A DNA stretch of 64,000 nt from Amaricoccus sp003258405 (GCF_043226085.1 NZ_CP171225.1:2418001-2482000), one strand, 5' to 3'. Counted from the first letter of the stretch, positions 18,178 through 26,440 are shown. Translations and numbers: made by a program. Notes: generated by a model from the letters alone, not told the origin.

Positions 18178-18936
18178 ATGAAGGTCCTCGTGCCTGTGAA
18201 GCGGGTGATTGACTACAACGTTAAGGTTCGCGTGAAGGCGGACGGGAGCGGCGTTGATCTTTCGAACGTGAAGATGTCGATGAACCCGTTCGACGAGATT
18301 GCGGTGGAAGAGGCGATCCGTCTGAAGGAGAAGGGTGCGGCGAGCGAGGTTGTCGCGGTTTCGATCGGCGTGAAGCAGGCGCAGGAGACGCTGAGGACGG
18401 CGCTGGCGATGGGCGCGGACCGTGCGATCCTTGTGACGGCGTCGGAGGATGTCCAGACGGACATCGAGCCCCTGGCGGTTGCGAAGATCCTGAAGGCGGT
18501 TGTCGATGCGGAGGCGCCCGGCCTGGTGATTGCGGGCAAGCAGGCGATCGACAACGACATGAACGCGACGGGCCAGATGCTGGCGGCGCTCCTCGGCTGG
18601 GGTCAGGCGACGTTTGCCTCCGAGCTCGAGATCTCGGGCGATGTGGCGAAGGTCACGCGCGAGGTGGACGGTGGGCTTCAGGTCCTGGAGGTGAAGCTTC
18701 CGGCGATCGTGACGGCGGACCTTCGCCTCAACGAGCCGCGCTATGCGTCGCTGCCGAACATCATGAAGGCGAAGAAGAAGCCGCTCGAGGAGAAGACGCC
18801 CGGGGATTACGGCGTCGATGTCACGCCGCGGCTGAAGGTGGTGAAGACCGCGGAGCCGCCGGTGCGCAAGGCCGGCGTGATGGTGGGCTCGGTTGACGAG
18901 CTGGTGGCGAAGCTCAAGGAGACGGGGGCGATCTGA
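18178..18936 (+). CDS. etfB: Electron transfer flavoprotein, beta subunit
   Basis: 252 residues, standard length. With EtfA it carries electrons from acyl-CoA dehydrogenases and related enzymes to ETF-ubiquinone oxidoreductase. KVLVPVKRVIDYNVKVRVKADGSG and the SMNPFDEIAVEEAIRLKE segment are typical of the start, and IAGKQAIDNDMNATGQMLA forms the AMP-binding region. RBS GGGGAG seven bases before the ATG. Its stop and the etfA start overlap by one base (TGATG). Codon choice is rich in GCG, GTG and GTT, unlike many neighbours. Confidence 0.97.
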   Translation: MKVLVPVKRVIDYNVKVRVKADGSGVDLSNVKMSMNPFDEIAVEEAIRLKEKGAASEVVAVSIGVKQAQETLRTALAMGADRAILVTASEDVQTDIEPLAVAKILKAVVDAEAPGLVIAGKQAIDNDMNATGQMLAALLGWGQATFASELEISGDVAKVTREVDGGLQVLEVKLPAIVTADLRLNEPRYASLPNIMKAKKKPLEEKTPGDYGVDVTPRLKVVKTAEPPVRKAGVMVGSVDELVAKLKETGAI

Positions 18937-19862
18937 TGGCGGTTCTGGTCTACGCGAAACACGACAATGCCACGCTGAACGACGCGACGTCGAAGGCGAT
19001 GACGGCGGCGAAGGCGATCGGCGGCGAGATCACGGTTCTGGTTGCGGGCGAGAACTGCGGCGCGGTTGCGGCCGCGGCGGCGGAGCTCGAGGGCGCCTCG
19101 AAGGTGCTCCACATCGAGGGCGCGCAGTATGCGCACCGCCTCGCCGAGCCGCTGACCGATCTGGTGATGAGCCTGGCCTCGGGCTACAGCCACATCGTCT
19201 TCCCGGCGACGACGACGGGCAAGAACGTGGCCCCGCGGGTTGCGGCGCTGCTCGACGTGATGGTGATCTCGGACATCACCGGGGTGGTGGATGCCGCGAC
19301 CTTCGAGCGTCCGATCTATGCGGGCAACGCATTGCAGACGGTCGAGAGCTCGGACAGCGTGAAGGTCCTGACGGTGCGGGGCGCGAGCTTCGAGGGCGTG
19401 GGGTCGCAGGCGGCCTGCCCGGTGGAGACGGGCACGGCGGCGGCGGATCCCGGGGTCTCGTCCTGGGTCGAGGACCGGGTGCAGGCGAGCGACCGTCCGG
19501 AGCTGGCGTCGGCGAAGGTGATCGTCTCGGGCGGCCGGGGTGTCGGTTCGGAGGCGAATTTCGCCCTCATCGAGGGTCTGGCCGACAAGCTCGGCGCGGC
19601 GGTGGGCGCCTCGCGCGCGGCGGTCGACTCGGGCTACGCCCCCAACGACTGGCAGGTCGGGCAGACCGGCAAGGTGGTCGCCCCCGATCTCTACATCGCC
19701 GTCGGCATCTCCGGCGCGATCCAGCATCTCGCCGGCATGAAGGACAGCAAGGTCATCGTCGCCATCAACAAGGACGAGGAGGCCCCGATCTTCCAGGTCG
19801 CCGACTACGGCCTCGTCGCTGACCTCTTCGACGCCGTCCCCGCCCTCGCCGACAAGATCTGA
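18936..19862 (+). CDS. etfA: Electron transfer flavoprotein, alpha subunit
   Basis: 308 residues, standard length. The C-terminal FAD-binding domain is complete: VSGGRGVGS, SGYAPNDWQVGQTGKVV, then LYIAVGISGAIQHLAGMKDS and VAINKDEEAPIF (the ETF alpha signature). It forms a heterodimer with EtfB. Codon usage changes inside the gene: alanine is mainly GCG up to about 19630 and almost only GCC from there to the stop, with valine shifting to GTC. This may mark a recombination junction. Confidence 0.97.
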   Translation: MAVLVYAKHDNATLNDATSKAMTAAKAIGGEITVLVAGENCGAVAAAAAELEGASKVLHIEGAQYAHRLAEPLTDLVMSLASGYSHIVFPATTTGKNVAPRVAALLDVMVISDITGVVDAATFERPIYAGNALQTVESSDSVKVLTVRGASFEGVGSQAACPVETGTAAADPGVSSWVEDRVQASDRPELASAKVIVSGGRGVGSEANFALIEGLADKLGAAVGASRAAVDSGYAPNDWQVGQTGKVVAPDLYIAVGISGAIQHLAGMKDSKVIVAINKDEEAPIFQVADYGLVADLFDAVPALADKI

Positions 19863-19883
19863 GCCAGGGCACGCTGAACAGCA

Positions 19884-19908
19884 CGGGCGCGCCTTCGCCG
19901 CGCGCCCG
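19884..19908. terminator. Hairpin between convergent etfA and the 2-TM protein gene
   Basis: CGGGCGCG (19884-19891) pairs with CGCGCCCG (19901-19908) around a 9-base loop, within the 48-bp space between two convergent stops. Likely a shared terminator, although no long U-run follows on either strand. Confidence 0.45.
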
Positions 19909-19910
19909 GA

Positions 19911-20570
19911 TCACCCGCGCTTCGGCGCAAAGGTGATGGTGTAGCTTCCCGCAGCCGTTTTCCGGTCGCAGAGCAGCTGCATGAAGATTTCCCGATTTCC
20001 CGAAACATCGAGGGTCATCCGGTTCTCCCCCGGACCGAGCCGCCGTGCGCCCAGCCGGTTCATCTCGCTGTCGAAGGCATGAGCCCGGCAACCGCTGGCA
20101 CGTTCGGAAATCGCGACCTCGATGCGGCTCTCCTCGAGCCCCGCGGTGTCGAGCCGGAACCAGTCGATGCTTCCGCCGCCGTGGGTGCCGCCGACAAGCG
20201 CGCCCGACGTGAGCGCAACCGCCGCCTCCTCGGCAGACCCGCCAGACCCGGGATGCCCGGCTGCGAGCTCGAACTGCTCCGTTCCGGCGCCCGGCGCGAA
20301 GACCGCCGGCGCAATCTGGGCCAGCATCGCATGGGTGCCGCCCGGCGCGACAACAGGCGCCGAGAAGGTCGCCATGCCGCCGAGAAAGAGCGTGAAACCC
20401 GCGGCGGTTGCGGGCACATGAAGGCTTCCGAGCGCGATCCTTGCGCTTTCGCCGCCCGGCCCCGTCCAGAGCATGAGCCAGAAGCCGAGGGCCGCAAGCA
20501 GCCCTCCGCCGCCCATGAGGGCCAGAAGCTGGGTGGAATCGGTTGCGGACTCGATCGCGGAGATGGGCAA
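19911..20570 (-). CDS. Unrecognised 2-TM protein with a PPC-like domain (paralogue A)
   Basis: About 219 residues, family not recognised. Two hydrophobic segments (about 17-33 and 55-75) are separated by a short loop ARIALGSLHV. A C-terminal region (about 130-219) reads IDWFRLDTAGLEESRIEVAI and ends in an ENRMTLDV strand, with two cysteines (SGCRAHAF and LLCDRK). The DWFxxDT-LxxxRxEV pattern resembles pre-peptidase C-terminal (PPC) beta-sandwich domains. The next gene encodes a clear paralogue. The TTG at 20570 is chosen because it aligns with the paralogue start and has GAGG nine bases upstream; start is uncertain. No enzymatic motif. Confidence 0.65.
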   Translation of the reverse strand: MPISAIESATDSTQLLALMGGGGLLAALGFWLMLWTGPGGESARIALGSLHVPATAAGFTLFLGGMATFSAPVVAPGGTHAMLAQIAPAVFAPGAGTEQFELAAGHPGSGGSAEEAAVALTSGALVGGTHGGGSIDWFRLDTAGLEESRIEVAISERASGCRAHAFDSEMNRLGARRLGPGENRMTLDVSGNREIFMQLLCDRKTAAGSYTITFAPKRG

Positions 20571-20648
20571 CGGACAGATCCTCGGGTGACGGGGACAGCC
20601 GAAGACCTCGCGCAAATTGGTAAAGGGAGCGTTAGGGGACGCGGCAGC

Positions 20649-21323
20649 TCAGTTCGCGACCGCGCCGAAGCTCACGTGATAGGCCTGTGTTCCGACGGTC
20701 TCGAGGCAGGTGAGCTGGGCGAAGAACGCCTCGTTGTTGTTCACGTCGAGCCGGAAGAGATTGCGCCCCGGCACGAGCGAGACGAGCCCCATGTACTGCT
20801 GCTGGCCATCATAGAAATGCGCGTGGCATCCCTCGCCGCGCTCCTCGATCTCGACTTCGACACGCTGGTTCTCGAGGCTTCGGGTGTCGAAGAGGAACCA
20901 GTCCGGATCATCCCCCGAGTGGGTGCCGCCCGCGAGATCGCCGGGCCGCACCACCGCAGCGCCTTCGACAGCATTGTTGTCGGGCTCCTTGTCGGCGGGG
21001 ATGAGGCCGGTGACGCTGCCAAGCGCCGTGCGCTCGAGCGTGAGCCCGAAATCCGCCGGCCCTGCGCCTGCGGGCATCACACGCTCGACGAGCGCCTTGG
21101 TGCTTTCGGGTGCGACGAGCGGCGCGGTGAAGGCGGCGGTTCCGGCGAGAAACACGGCGAAGCCGGCCGAGGTGCTCTGCACCTCGAAACTTCCCAGAGC
21201 AAGCTTGGCCGCGGCACCGCTCACACCCTCGCGGAGCATGAGCCAGAGCCCCGCAAGTGCAACCAGACCGCCGCCGGTCATGAATGCCAACATCTCGATC
21301 GACTCCACTCCAGAAATGCGCAC
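20649..21323 (-). CDS. Unrecognised 2-TM protein with a PPC-like domain (paralogue B)
   Basis: About 224 residues from a GTG at 21323 (GGGG eight bases upstream). It shares with paralogue A the layout and many residues: (I/V)ES near the start, GGGL and LWLML in TM1, LALGSF in the loop, SAGFAVFLAGTAAFTAPLVAP in TM2, then DPDWFLFDTRSLENQRVEVEI, EGCHAHFYD and a second Cys in QLTC. The two cysteines sit at matching places, suggesting a disulfide outside the membrane. The PPC-like fold is my inference. A dyad lies 60 bp upstream at 21384-21401. The gene precedes paralogue A by 78 bp on the same strand, so they probably form an operon. Confidence 0.65.
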   Translation of the reverse strand: MRISGVESIEMLAFMTGGGLVALAGLWLMLREGVSGAAAKLALGSFEVQSTSAGFAVFLAGTAAFTAPLVAPESTKALVERVMPAGAGPADFGLTLERTALGSVTGLIPADKEPDNNAVEGAAVVRPGDLAGGTHSGDDPDWFLFDTRSLENQRVEVEIEERGEGCHAHFYDGQQQYMGLVSLVPGRNLFRLDVNNNEAFFAQLTCLETVGTQAYHVSFGAVAN

Positions 21324-21383
21324 GCGAGCACCCCGCCGGACGGATCCGGGATGAGCATGGCGCCTTCCCGTAAACACTTGGTT

Positions 21384-21401
21384 AGGAAGTGATCATTTCC
21401 T
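21384..21401. promoter_or_regulatory. 18-bp operator-like dyad upstream of paralogue B
   Basis: AGGAAGTGATCATTTCCT is palindromic except for one mismatched pair. It lies 61 bp upstream of the proposed start of the 2-TM paralogue operon, inside a locally AT-rich stretch, where a repressor or activator would bind. Confidence 0.4.
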
Positions 21402-21471
21402 TACCGACCTCCGGAACGGCGCGAAAACACGCGCATGGGCCTGGCCACGGGTCCGGCCGCACCAAAAGGAA

Positions 21472-21496
21472 CGGGGCCCGCAACGCGCGGGCCCCG
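21472..21496 (-). terminator. Intrinsic terminator of the Na+/alanine symporter gene
   Basis: CGGGGCCCGC (21472-21481) and GCGGGCCCCG (21487-21496) form a perfect 10-bp stem with a 5-base loop. Read leftward it follows the symporter stop by 20 bases and is trailed by GTTCCTTTTGG. Confidence 0.65.
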
Positions 21497-21516
21497 CCAT
21501 GTCGCGACCTGTCGGT

Positions 21517-22938
21517 TCACTCGTTGCGATACCAGATCGAGTGATCGATCTCATCGCCGAGCTCCGGATAATCGGCGGCATGGAAGACCGGCTCCTGACC
21601 GGCCGCCCTTTGCGCGAAATAGTCCTTGGTGAGCTTCGCCACCGTGCCCGAGAGCCCGACAATCGCGATGAGGTTCACCGTCGCCATCAGGCCCATCGAG
21701 GCATCCGCCGTGTTGAAGACCGTCGCGACCGCCTGCACCGCGCCCCAGATCACCATGGCGAGCACCCCGAAGCGCAGCACCGTGAGGCCGCCCTTGTTGC
21801 CGACGCCGAGGAAGACCATCGCATTCTCGGAGTAGGAGTAATTGCCGATGATCGAGGTGAAGGCGAAGAAGAAGATCGCGATGGCGATGAAGTATTTGCC
21901 GAAGGTGCCGATATGGGCCTCGAGCGCGGCTTGGGTGAGCTGGGTGCCGGTCACTTCCGAGCCGGGAACGAGCGCGCCCGAGAGCAGGATCATGAAGGCC
22001 GTCGCCGAACAGATAAGCAGCGTGTCGATGAAGACGCCGAGCGCCTGCACGAAGCCCTGGCTGGAGGGGTGATGCGGCACGGGCGTTGCCACGGCCGCGA
22101 TGTTCGGGGCCGAGCCCATGCCGGCCTCGTTGGAGAAGAGGCCGCGCTTCACGCCGTTGAGCATCGCCGCCATCACGCCGCCGGTGACACCGCCCACCGC
22201 CTCGTTGAAGCCGAAGGCCGAACCGATGATCTGGCCGAAGACCGCGGGCACCTGACCGATATTGGTGATGAGCACGAAGAGCGCGAGCCCGAGATAGGCG
22301 ACCGCCATGAACGGCACGACAACCTCGGCCACCCGTGCGATCTGCTTGATGCCCCCGAAGATCACCACGGCCGTGAGCGCCGCGATGAGCACGCCGACGA
22401 TCCAGGTCGGCACCCCGAAAGCCCCCTCCATCGCCGAGGCGATCGAATTGGCCTGCACAGCGTTGAAGACGAGGCCGAAGGAGATGATGAGGCAGACGGA
22501 GAAGACCGAGCCGAGCCAGGGCTGCTTCAGGCCCTTGGCGATGTAGAAGGCCGGCCCGCCGCGGTAGAGCCCGTCAGGTCCATGGGTCTTGTAGAGCTGG
22601 GCGAGCGCAGATTCGGAATAGGCCGTCGCCATCCCCACGAGGGCGACCATCCACATCCAGAAGATCGCACCGGGCCCGCCGAGATAGAGCGCCACCGCGA
22701 CGCCGGCCAGATTGCCGGTGCCCACGCGGGAGGCGAGGGAGACGGTCAGCGCCTGGAAGGGCGAGATCCCCTGCTGGTCGCTCTTCGGCGCGCCGAGCAC
22801 GGTGCGGAACAGTTCGGAGAAGTGGACGAACTGCGGAAATCCGAGGCGGATCGTGAAGAAGATCCCAACGGCAAGCAGGCCGTAGATCAGCACGTAGCCC
22901 CAGAATATTGTATTCAGGAAGTCGATGATTGCATTCAT
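21517..22938 (-). CDS. Sodium:alanine (AGCS family) symporter
   Basis: 473 residues with about ten membrane segments. AGCS signatures are present: RVGTGNLAGVAVAL (the family signature region), GPGAIFWMWMVALVGMATAYSE, and LFSNEAGMGSAPN. These carriers import alanine or glycine with Na+ across the inner membrane. The ATG at 22938 has GAGGGA seven bases upstream; a longer open frame upstream is not conserved in character. Single gene, with a strong terminator downstream. Confidence 0.95.
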   Translation of the reverse strand: MNAIIDFLNTIFWGYVLIYGLLAVGIFFTIRLGFPQFVHFSELFRTVLGAPKSDQQGISPFQALTVSLASRVGTGNLAGVAVALYLGGPGAIFWMWMVALVGMATAYSESALAQLYKTHGPDGLYRGGPAFYIAKGLKQPWLGSVFSVCLIISFGLVFNAVQANSIASAMEGAFGVPTWIVGVLIAALTAVVIFGGIKQIARVAEVVVPFMAVAYLGLALFVLITNIGQVPAVFGQIIGSAFGFNEAVGGVTGGVMAAMLNGVKRGLFSNEAGMGSAPNIAAVATPVPHHPSSQGFVQALGVFIDTLLICSATAFMILLSGALVPGSEVTGTQLTQAALEAHIGTFGKYFIAIAIFFFAFTSIIGNYSYSENAMVFLGVGNKGGLTVLRFGVLAMVIWGAVQAVATVFNTADASMGLMATVNLIAIVGLSGTVAKLTKDYFAQRAAGQEPVFHAADYPELGDEIDHSIWYRNE

Positions 22939-23122
22939 GGAGAGATCCCTCGCTTGTTGGCTCACAACGCTAAGCCGCCGGTTTCTTCCTGTCCACGAAA
23001 CCTTTGGCAGATGCCCCCGGGATCTGCGATTGCTCAGGCATTGATCTCCGGCACCCAACTGTTGCACCGCACGCAGCCGGCGCATAAGGTTCGGCCGAAT
23101 GCAGGAGCAGAGGGCGGTCTCC

Positions 23123-23998
23123 ATGGAAATCAAGAGCGTTGGCGTCATCGGCGCCGGTCAGATGGGCAACGGGATCGCACATGTCTTTGCCCTCGCGGGC
23201 TACGATGTCCTGCTCAACGACATCTCCGAAGAGGCGCTCGGCCGCTCGAAGCAGATGATCGGCCAGAACATGGATCGGCAGGTCTCGCGCGAAAAGATAA
23301 GTGCCGAGGAACGCGACGCCGCCCTGGCGCGGATTTCCACCGGCAGCGACCTCGCGGTGGTCGGCAAGGTCGATCTGATCATCGAATCCGCCACCGAGAA
23401 CGAGTCGATCAAGCGCAAGATCTTCGCAAGCCTCGCCGAACACCTCGCGCCGCATACGCTCCTCACCTCGAACACGTCCTCGATCTCGATCACCCGGCTG
23501 GCGGCCGGGACCGACCGGCCCGAACGGTTCATGGGCTTCCATTTCATGAACCCGGTGCCGGTCATGCAGCTCGTCGAGCTTATCCGCGGCATCGCCACCG
23601 ACAACGCGACCTATGAAATCCTTGCCGAGGTGGTGCAGAGACTCGGCAAGTCCGCGGCGAGCTCCGAGGATTATCCGGCCTTCATCGTGAACCGTATTCT
23701 GGTGCCGATGATCAACGAGGCGGTCTATGCGCTCTACGAGGGTGTGGGCTCGGTCTCCTCGATCGACCTCTCCATGAAGCTCGGCGCCAACCATCCGATG
23801 GGGCCGCTCGAGCTTGCCGATTTCATCGGCCTCGACACCTGCCTCGCGATCATGAATGTCCTGCACGAAGGGCTCGCGGATACCAAATACCGCCCCTGCC
23901 CGCTCCTGGTGAAATATGTCGAGGCCGGGTGGCACGGCCGCAAGACCAAGCGCGGCTTCTATGACTACCGCGGCGAGACCCCGGTCCCGACCCGCTGA
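23123..23998 (+). CDS. hbd: 3-hydroxybutyryl-CoA dehydrogenase
   Basis: 291 residues, stand-alone 3-hydroxyacyl-CoA dehydrogenase. It interconverts 3-hydroxybutyryl-CoA and acetoacetyl-CoA with NAD(P). GVIGAGQMGNGIAHV is the nucleotide-binding loop, ESATENESIK and SNTSSISIT follow, and GFHFMNPVPVMQLVELI holds the catalytic His, with the partner Glu in that strand. The C-terminal domain has FIVNRILVPMINEA and GANHPMGPLELADFIGLD. ATG 23123 with GAGGGCGG upstream; an ATG at 23099 is an alternative. It fits crotonyl-CoA metabolism in PHB or ethylmalonyl-CoA routes. Confidence 0.95.
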   Translation: MEIKSVGVIGAGQMGNGIAHVFALAGYDVLLNDISEEALGRSKQMIGQNMDRQVSREKISAEERDAALARISTGSDLAVVGKVDLIIESATENESIKRKIFASLAEHLAPHTLLTSNTSSISITRLAAGTDRPERFMGFHFMNPVPVMQLVELIRGIATDNATYEILAEVVQRLGKSAASSEDYPAFIVNRILVPMINEAVYALYEGVGSVSSIDLSMKLGANHPMGPLELADFIGLDTCLAIMNVLHEGLADTKYRPCPLLVKYVEAGWHGRKTKRGFYDYRGETPVPTR

Positions 23999-24079
23999 TC
24001 CACCCACCCCCACGGGCGTGATTACCCGCGCGTCGAAAACGCGCTATCATCTCGCCATGGCCGGGGAGGGCCATGGCCG

Positions 24080-24646
24080 GTGTCGCGATTGGTTTGCACT
24101 CTGCTTCTTGCCCTGAGCCTGCCGGTTGCGGCGGGCGCCGCCGAATGGCGCATCGATCGGGGAACGCAGGTGTCCGTCGATGTGCCCTGGCGGGGCGGAC
24201 GGGTCGAGGTGCGGTTTCCCACGCTCTCCGGCACTGTCGATTTCGACGAAGTTCATCCCGAGCGGGCCCAGGCCGCGATCACTGCCCGGACGGGGGACGC
24301 CACCACCGGCATAGCGATCGCGGATTCGCTGCTGCGTGGGCCGGGCTATCTCGAGACCGCACGCTATCCGAGCATTACCTTCCGCCTCGACCGGCTCACG
24401 CCGACATCGAAGCAAACCGCCAATGTCGAGGGCCGCATCACGCTCAGAGGGGTCACGAAGCCGGTCTCGCTCGATGCGCGCGTCATCCGTTACGCACCCG
24501 CGAAGGACAACCCCAAGCGCTTCGAGGCCGGGTTCGCGATCGAGGGCAGCATCGACCGCACCGAGTTCGGATCGACCGCGGGCCTGCCGGAGATCCCTGC
24601 CGAGCTTGGCTTCCACGTCCAGCTTCTGCTGACTTCTGACATCTGA
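24080..24646 (+). CDS. YceI family periplasmic protein (divergent copy)
   Basis: 188 residues from a GTG with GGAGGG nine bases upstream. The signal peptide (LVCTLLLALSLPVAAGA) ends near residue 20. The YceI lipocalin-like barrel is recognised from AEWRIDRGTQVSVDVPW, the ITGRV-like VEGRITLRGVTKPVSLDARV strand and the SIDRTEFG motif. YceI proteins bind polyisoprenoid-like lipids in the periplasm. The first strand lacks the usual HS-x-V/I-F form, so it is more diverged than the next gene. Confidence 0.88.
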   Translation: MSRLVCTLLLALSLPVAAGAAEWRIDRGTQVSVDVPWRGGRVEVRFPTLSGTVDFDEVHPERAQAAITARTGDATTGIAIADSLLRGPGYLETARYPSITFRLDRLTPTSKQTANVEGRITLRGVTKPVSLDARVIRYAPAKDNPKRFEAGFAIEGSIDRTEFGSTAGLPEIPAELGFHVQLLLTSDI

Positions 24647-24680
24647 ATCACGCGCAATCACGGTTTCGTGGGTGTTATTA

Positions 24681-24704
24681 TCCTATATTAGGAAACAATA
24701 TGTT
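24681..24704. promoter_or_regulatory. Paired dyads in the AT-rich yceI-cybB promoter region
   Basis: TCCTATATTAGGA (24681-24693, 5-bp arms) is followed at once by AACAATATGTT (24694-24704, 4-bp arms), in a 140-bp region far richer in A+T than the surroundings. Position 90-115 bp before the second yceI start suits an operator or promoter. Confidence 0.4.
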
Positions 24705-24793
24705 CCATATGAGATGGCTAGCTACCGGAGTATTTTTGTCAAATATGGCAATCAAGACATGTAACCCTGTTAGCTGTTTACGGAGACACCCAC

Positions 24794-25372
24794 ATGACGC
24801 CGCGTTCCCTGCTTCTTGGTGCCGCCATCCTTCTGGCCCCCCTTCCCGCGCTTGCAGCCGATTGGGAAGTCGATCCTTCGCATAGCAGCATTCTCTTCTC
24901 GGTCGAGCACTTCGGTTTCTCCAACGTGCAGGGCGCGTTCCGGAGCTTCGAGACCGACGTGAATTTCGATCCTGAAGATCTGGCCGCCACCACCGCAAAG
25001 GTGACGATCGACGCGACCAGCATCGATACCTTCTGGGAAGCGCGCGACGAGCACATCAAGAGCGCCGACATGCTCGACGTTGCCACCTATCCCGAAATCA
25101 CCTTTGTCTCGACCGGCGTCGAGCTCACCGGCGAGAACACCGCGAAGATCACCGGCGATCTCACGCTCCACGGCGAGACCAAGCCCGTGACCTTCGATGC
25201 CGTGCTCAACAAGCTCGATGCGAACCCCTTCGATGCCTCCAAGCGCAACGCCGGCTTCACGATGACCGGCGAGATTGACCGCACCGAGTTCGGTGTCGAT
25301 TACGCCGCACCGGCGGTGTCGGCGGTGATCCCGGTCACCATCAATGTCGAGCTGATCGGCCCGGCCGAGTAA
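24794..25372 (+). CDS. YceI family periplasmic protein
   Basis: 192 residues, ATG with GGAG nine bases upstream. Signal peptide with an AxA end (PLPALA) near residue 21. A full YceI signature follows: DWEVDPSHSSILFSVEHFGFSNVQGAF, the DATSIDT strand, HIKSADMLDVATYPEITF and GDLTLHGETKPVTFD, plus GEIDRTEFGVDY. It is a periplasmic eight-stranded barrel likely binding an isoprenoid quinone-like lipid. It is cotranscribed with the cytochrome b561 gene 37 bp downstream, the same pairing as yceI-yceJ in E. coli. Confidence 0.95.
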   Translation: MTPRSLLLGAAILLAPLPALAADWEVDPSHSSILFSVEHFGFSNVQGAFRSFETDVNFDPEDLAATTAKVTIDATSIDTFWEARDEHIKSADMLDVATYPEITFVSTGVELTGENTAKITGDLTLHGETKPVTFDAVLNKLDANPFDASKRNAGFTMTGEIDRTEFGVDYAAPAVSAVIPVTINVELIGPAE

Positions 25373-25409
25373 GCCCCGGAGCCGAGCCAGAGCGTCAGGA
25401 GGAGATTGC

Positions 25410-25982
25410 ATGAAGGCCGGAAACACCACCGAGAGCTGGGGCTGGGTCACCCGCCTGCTGCACTGGGCGATTGCCGGGCTGATCCTCTTCCAGCTCGGGC
25501 TCGGCTTCTACATGAGCGACTGGGTGTCGGACCTGTTCCGGCAATTCGCTCTCGTGCAGCTCCACAAGAGCTGGGGCTTCGTGGTCTTCGCGCTCGCCTG
25601 CGTCCGCATCGTCTGGCGGCTCGCGAACCGCACGAGCCCGGCGGCGCCCGAGAATATTCCCGCCTGGCAGGACCGGGTGGCCTCGATCACGCACAAGCTC
25701 CTCTATCTGCTCATGTTCGTCCTGCCGATCTCCGGCTGGGTGATGGCCTCGGCCTCGCCCAACCAGGATCTGCTCAACATCGACAACATGGTCTTCAACT
25801 GGTTTGCGATGCCCGACCCCTGGGTTCCGGGTGTGAAGAGCATCGCGAGCGCGGCGGCGGAGATCCACGAGCTCTCGGCCTTCCTCCTCCTCGGGCTGCT
25901 GGCTCTGCATGCCGGCGCCGCGCTCAAACACCATTTCGTGGACCGCGATCGCGTCCTGCGCCGGATGACCTTCGGCGCATGA
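25410..25982 (+). CDS. Cytochrome b561
   Basis: 190 residues, four membrane segments. Histidine ligands for two b hemes are in the expected places: RLLHW in TM1, LVQLHKSWG at TM2, ITHKLLYLLMF in TM3 and LHAGAALKHH in TM4. It moves electrons across the inner membrane, probably from the quinone pool. GGAGGAG seven bases before the ATG. The partner YceI protein upstream may bind its lipid substrate. Confidence 0.93.
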   Translation: MKAGNTTESWGWVTRLLHWAIAGLILFQLGLGFYMSDWVSDLFRQFALVQLHKSWGFVVFALACVRIVWRLANRTSPAAPENIPAWQDRVASITHKLLYLLMFVLPISGWVMASASPNQDLLNIDNMVFNWFAMPDPWVPGVKSIASAAAEIHELSAFLLLGLLALHAGAALKHHFVDRDRVLRRMTFGA

Positions 25983-25990
25983 GGCCCGGA

Positions 25991-26022
25991 CCCTGCTCCG
26001 CTGCCCCCATGGCGGAGCAGGG
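25991..26022. terminator. Hairpin between convergent cytochrome b561 and monooxygenase-fold genes
   Basis: CCCTGCTCCGC (25991-26001) pairs perfectly with GCGGAGCAGGG (26012-26022) around a 10-base loop, nine bases after the cytochrome stop. No U-run follows on the plus strand; a shared terminator for both converging genes is likely. Confidence 0.5.
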
Positions 26023-26057
26023 GCAAGGCTCCGCATGGCCAGTCAGGTCACCAGAAA

Positions 26058-26354
26058 TCAGATCACCACAAGATCGTAGTGCCGGACCATCCGGCTCTCC
26101 ACCAGTTCTGCCTCGGCCGGATCGATGTGCGGGCGTGCGTAGTCTTCGCCCGCGAAGGCCTTGAGCGCGGCGATATCGCGCCAGATCATCGCGAAGGCGA
26201 AGTCCCGCGGGCTCTCGGCCCGCGCCGCTCCCGGCAGAACCGAGACCATGCCTTCGGTATTCTTCATCAGCGGAATTGCAGTCTCGTGGAAGAAGCGGTC
26301 GAACGCGGCCTCCTTCCCCGGACGGGTCACGACCTGAAAGATGCGCAAGATCAT
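26058..26354 (-). CDS. Small antibiotic-biosynthesis-monooxygenase-fold (ABM/dimeric barrel) protein
   Basis: 98 residues, no signal peptide. ILRIFQVVTRPGKEAAFDRFFHE and FAFAMIWRDIAALKAFAG are typical of the dimeric alpha-beta barrel (ABM/NIPSNAP-like) fold, small homodimeric proteins that include heme oxygenases and quinol monooxygenases. RPHIDPAEAELVESRMVRHY supplies the last strand. AAGGAGG lies eight bases upstream of the ATG. Function unknown. Confidence 0.8.
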   Translation of the reverse strand: MILRIFQVVTRPGKEAAFDRFFHETAIPLMKNTEGMVSVLPGAARAESPRDFAFAMIWRDIAALKAFAGEDYARPHIDPAEAELVESRMVRHYDLVVI

Positions 26355-26440
26355 TGTTCCAGCCTCCTTGAGCCCGGTTCCCTGCGCAGATGCCGCCCCA
26401 TTCGATCATAGCACAACGAAGGCCGGCCATGCATGCGAAG

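Noticed and set aside
18178..19862. Whole etfBA operon as horizontally acquired because of odd codon use
   Set aside because: Both proteins are standard and full length and the last quarter of etfA has the local codon pattern; a recombination junction or codon selection explains it better than recent gain of the whole unit.
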